Source of the DNA: LMUY01 sp964244655
Lineage (GTDB): Bacteria > Pseudomonadota > Alphaproteobacteria > Acetobacterales > Acetobacteraceae
Length of the DNA: 17,566 nt
NCBI GenBank assembly: GCA_964244655.1
Contig: CAXTJU010000067.1
Span: 1-17,566 of the forward strand
Direction: 5' to 3'
Of the stretch, positions 15,570-17,566 are shown piece after piece. The notes beneath the pieces were generated by a model. It ran no database searches. It worked only from the letters and a program-made list of their open reading frames with translations, and was not told where the DNA came from. The translations under genes and the position numbers were made by a program. Numbering within the stretch: the stretch's first letter is position 1; each line of letters begins with the position of its first letter.

Positions 15570-16192
15570 GCCGGGTCGGAGCGAGCGAGGTCGCGCGTGA
15601 AGCTCCACACGTCGCGCAACTCCATGACGGCGTCGGCGCCAGACACGTAGCGGCCGTCCCGGTCAAGGGTCTGACTGATCTGGTCCGACACGAACCGAAC
15701 GGTGATCTCCGCGATCGTTCCCTCTAGCGCTGCATCCTCGATGCTGGCCTCGTGGATGGCGCGGATTTCACTGGTTTGCTTCTCGCCCGCTCCCTCCCGC
15801 GCGGCGATGACATCCTCGAAGGTAGCGAACGTCTCGTCCGAGAGCAGCGGGCGCAACGCGTCACGGTTACCAGCGGCGAACTCGGCGACGATAAGCCAGA
15901 ACGCCGCCTCGGCGCCGCCCAGGAAATGCTGCGCGTCGAAGCCGCTATCCACCCGGCGCATGCGGGCCAGCGTCTGCCCGAGGGCGGAGGCCGCGTCCGG
16001 CACCGGTCGGCCTGTGCTGGCGGGCTCGGCGCGGCCCTCGATGACCGGGCCAGCGCGCCCAGTTGGCCGAGGAGTACCCTGGCTCGGCTCGAACCCGTCG
16101 CGCCGCCCCAGGATGCCGCGCAGCCGTAGCACGAAGAAGGCTGCGATCATGCCGAGTAGCACCAAATCGATCGGAAAGCCGCCTGCACCCAT
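15539..16192 (-). CDS. Tim44/TimA-like inner-membrane protein
   Basis: A 217-residue protein with one N-terminal membrane helix (about residues 8-22, FPIDLVLLGMIAAFFVL) followed by RLRGILGRR. A Pro/Gly-rich linker follows, then a C-terminal Tim44-like domain (about 75-215) with FDAQHFLGGAEAAFWLIVAEFAAGN and the closing WSFTRDLARSDPAWRLVQA. Bacterial members, kin to the mitochondrial import-motor anchor Tim44, sit beside secB in many alphaproteobacteria, as here across one inserted gene. The exact bacterial role is unproven. The frame opens at 16252; ATG at 16192 is preferred because AGGAG lies 9-10 bases upstream and the helix then starts the protein. The usual mltA and Smr-domain genes downstream are absent; the DNA methyltransferase follows instead. 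Confidence 0.88.
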   Translation of the reverse strand: MGAGGFPIDLVLLGMIAAFFVLRLRGILGRRDGFEPSQGTPRPTGRAGPVIEGRAEPASTGRPVPDAASALGQTLARMRRVDSGFDAQHFLGGAEAAFWLIVAEFAAGNRDALRPLLSDETFATFEDVIAAREGAGEKQTSEIRAIHEASIEDAALEGTIAEITVRFVSDQISQTLDRDGRYVSGADAVMELRDVWSFTRDLARSDPAWRLVQARSA

Positions 16193-16295
16193 GTCAAACC
16201 ACTCCTGTGGTGACAGAGATAGGCAGTCGTCGCCCCCGGGACAACGCGGCACGCCGCGGATTGCCCGCGCTCGCCCGGCAGCCTAGGGAAGGCGC

Positions 16296-16850
16296 ATGAT
16301 TCTGCTGCGCCACGGCCAGAGCGAGTTTAACCTGCACTTCACCGCAACCCGGCAAGACCCGGGGATCGAGGACCCACGGCTCACCTCTCTGGGCCATGCG
16401 CAGGCGGAGGCGGCGGCGGACGCGCTGGCGGACCGGGGCGTGCGGCGCATCATCGCCTCACCTTACACCCGGGCGTTGCAAACGGCCGCGCCGCTGGCCG
16501 GGCAGCTGGGTCTAGCCGTGATGATCGATGTCGGCGTGCGGGAACGCTACGCCTTCAAGTGCGACATCGGCAGCCGGGTGGAGGATTTGCGGCAGGCCTG
16601 GCCCGGGCACGACTTCTCGGCGGTGGATGAGGTCTGGTGGCCGACGCAGGCCGAGCCGGAGGTGCACGTCGTCACGCGGGCTGCCCGCTTTCGTGCGGCC
16701 ATGGCGGCGCACCCGGAGCAGGGCGGCACGCTGGTGGTCAGTCATTGGGGCTTCATCCTGGCGCTGACCGGTGTCAGCCTCGGCAACGGCGAGTGGCTGG
16801 AGTACGACCCGGCCGGCCCGGCCCCGGCGGAGATCGTCTGGCAGCCCTGA
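16296..16850 (+). CDS. Histidine phosphatase (phosphoglycerate-mutase-like) family protein
   Basis: A 184-residue member of the branch-1 histidine phosphatases, which pass phosphate through a histidine. The RHG motif is at the very start (LLRHGQSEFN, nucleophile His6). SPYTRALQTA follows near residue 55, VRERYAF holds the conserved Glu of the catalytic pocket, and the second catalytic His is in VVSHWGF near residue 150. Length and motif order are normal. The substrate cannot be told: sugar phosphates or small metabolites are usual. ATG at 16296 has GGGAAGG about 5 bases upstream. It sits between the Tim44-like gene (divergent, 103 bp) and secB (61 bp downstream, same strand). Confidence 0.9.
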   Translation: MILLRHGQSEFNLHFTATRQDPGIEDPRLTSLGHAQAEAAADALADRGVRRIIASPYTRALQTAAPLAGQLGLAVMIDVGVRERYAFKCDIGSRVEDLRQAWPGHDFSAVDEVWWPTQAEPEVHVVTRAARFRAAMAAHPEQGGTLVVSHWGFILALTGVSLGNGEWLEYDPAGPAPAEIVWQP

Positions 16851-16911
16851 TCCGCCCGTGCTACCCGGCCCCAAAGCCACGGCCTGAAAAGCCGCCAACG
16901 GAGACTCGCCG

Positions 16912-17451
16912 ATGTCAGAGACGACCCCCGCCCCGCAGGGCGTCCCCAACACGCCGCCCGCCAACGGCAGCCAGCCCATGCCGCCGCTGGTGGTCAACAT
17001 CCAGTTCGTGAAGGACCTGTCGTTCGAGGTGCCGGGCGCACCGGAAATCTTCTCGACGCTGCGGACCCAGCCGAACGTGCAGATCAACCTCGACGTGCAG
17101 GCTCGGCGCATCCAGGAGGGGCAGAGCGTGTTCGAGGTGACGCTGGTGGTGAAGGCCGAAGCTACGGAGGGGCCGCGCGAGGCGGGCCAGCCCGTGAGCG
17201 AGGCCGGCCGCACTGTGTTCATCGCCGAGTTGTCCTATGCCGGAGTGTTCACGCTGAACGGCATCCCTGACGGGTCGGTCGAGTCAGTGTTGCTGATCGA
17301 ATGCCCGCGGCTGCTGTTCCCGTACGCGCGCAACATCCTGGCCGATGTAACCCGGGACGGCGGCTTCCCGCCCGTGTTGCTACAGCCGATCGACTTCGTA
17401 GCGCTCTACCAGGCGCGCAAGCAGAACGGGGCCGCCCCCGCCACCGCATGA
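16912..17451 (+). CDS. secB: Protein-export chaperone SecB
   Basis: SecB (179 aa) is a tetrameric chaperone that keeps precursors unfolded and delivers them to SecA. After a Pro/Ala/Gln-rich N-terminus typical of alphaproteobacteria come the conserved strands FVKDLSFEVPGAP, VQINLDVQARR and the FEVTLVVKAEA core. The helix-forming LLIECPRLLFPYARNILADVTRDGGFPPVLLQPIDFVALY is complete; its tail binds SecA. ATG at 16912 has a GGAGA element about 7 bases upstream. The proximity of the Tim44-like gene is the usual alphaproteobacterial export neighbourhood. It is intact and ends in TGA; the contig edge repeat begins 60 bp later. Confidence 0.97.
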   Translation: MSETTPAPQGVPNTPPANGSQPMPPLVVNIQFVKDLSFEVPGAPEIFSTLRTQPNVQINLDVQARRIQEGQSVFEVTLVVKAEATEGPREAGQPVSEAGRTVFIAELSYAGVFTLNGIPDGSVESVLLIECPRLLFPYARNILADVTRDGGFPPVLLQPIDFVALYQARKQNGAAPATA

Positions 17452-17468
17452 CAGTGCAATATGCTACT

Positions 17469-17480
17469 CCCGCCTGCGGG
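17469..17480. terminator. Weak hairpin after secB
   Basis: CCCG-CCTG-CGGG forms a short stem 18 bp after the secB stop. There is no U-tract, so intrinsic termination is doubtful. It is the only structured element between secB and the edge repeat. Confidence 0.2.
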
Positions 17481-17511
17481 CAAGACGGTCGCACACGCTT
17501 AGGACACTAAT

Positions 17512-17566
17512 TATTCAGTTCTGGGATGAGTTGGAATGTGGTTTGGTTTGAGGCTGTTGGGGTAGT
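17512..17566 (-). repeat. Terminal inverted repeat, right copy (probable IS end)
   Basis: An exact reverse complement of bases 1-55. It begins with TA next to the unique sequence, then runs out of the window. Because 55 bp match perfectly, far more than the imperfect inverted ends of a typical IS, both window edges probably touch the same end of two oppositely oriented copies of the same element. Confidence 0.85.

Noticed and set aside
1..17566. A composite transposon carrying cargo between inverted IS ends.
   Set aside because: The content is conserved chromosomal housekeeping genes in typical order, with no transposase; a chromosomal segment between two IS copies is more likely.
1..17566. 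tRNA genes, rRNA genes or CRISPR arrays.
   Set aside because: I found no T-loop-like GGTTCGA pattern in the gaps, no rRNA signature and no regularly spaced repeats; a covariance-model scan would be decisive for tRNAs.

Overview
The window looks like a contig from an alphaproteobacterium of the Acetobacteraceae/Rhodospirillales type. The basis is the GC-rich coding sequence, the order FYDLN_acid protein (divergent) / aroA / cmk / rpsA / sppA, an IalB-family gene joined to rlmN, a Tim44-like gene next to secB, and protein sequences that read like that group. The lineage is inferred from recalled family consensus, not from a search. The two outermost 55 bp are a perfect inverted repeat of each other, so both edges abut the same end of one repeat, most likely an insertion sequence.

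Layout. Bases 1-323 hold the repeat end and an AT-rich stretch without a gene. FYDLN_acid (TIGR02300-type, minus) and aroA diverge at 654-787, and aroA-cmk-rpsA-sppA read rightward with a 487-bp gap before rpsA. Bases 5911-7262 are decayed: an SDR pseudogene (plus) and an exported glutathione-peroxidase pseudogene (minus). A minus-strand block follows: ialB-like, rlmN, argG, DUF3597, then the dead peroxidase. A 92-aa plus-strand protein and a ragged minus-strand ORF that seems to have lost its stop occupy 10.9-11.9 kb. Then come a SAM methyltransferase/YdcF pair (plus), a LutA-like two-CCG protein, an orphan beta-class DNA methyltransferase and a Tim44-like anchored protein (minus), and finally a histidine phosphatase and secB (plus).

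How the genes relate. Most are housekeeping genes: aromatic and arginine biosynthesis, nucleotide recycling, translation (S1, RlmN), envelope proteolysis and protein export (SppA, SecB, Tim44-like). No complete pathway is present and I see no defence, toxin or CRISPR system.

The most unusual feature is the aroA product. It is an uninterrupted 440-residue EPSP-synthase-fold protein whose active-site motifs are extensively rewritten (Lys to Glu, two Arg to Gln and Trp, Glu to Gly, and the GNxGTxxR loop replaced) while the rest looks normal. The neighbouring pseudogenes also lost catalytic residues, and most inferred changes are transitions of all four kinds. That suggests a genome decaying under transition-biased mutation such as mismatch-repair loss, or an AroA that has left its original job.
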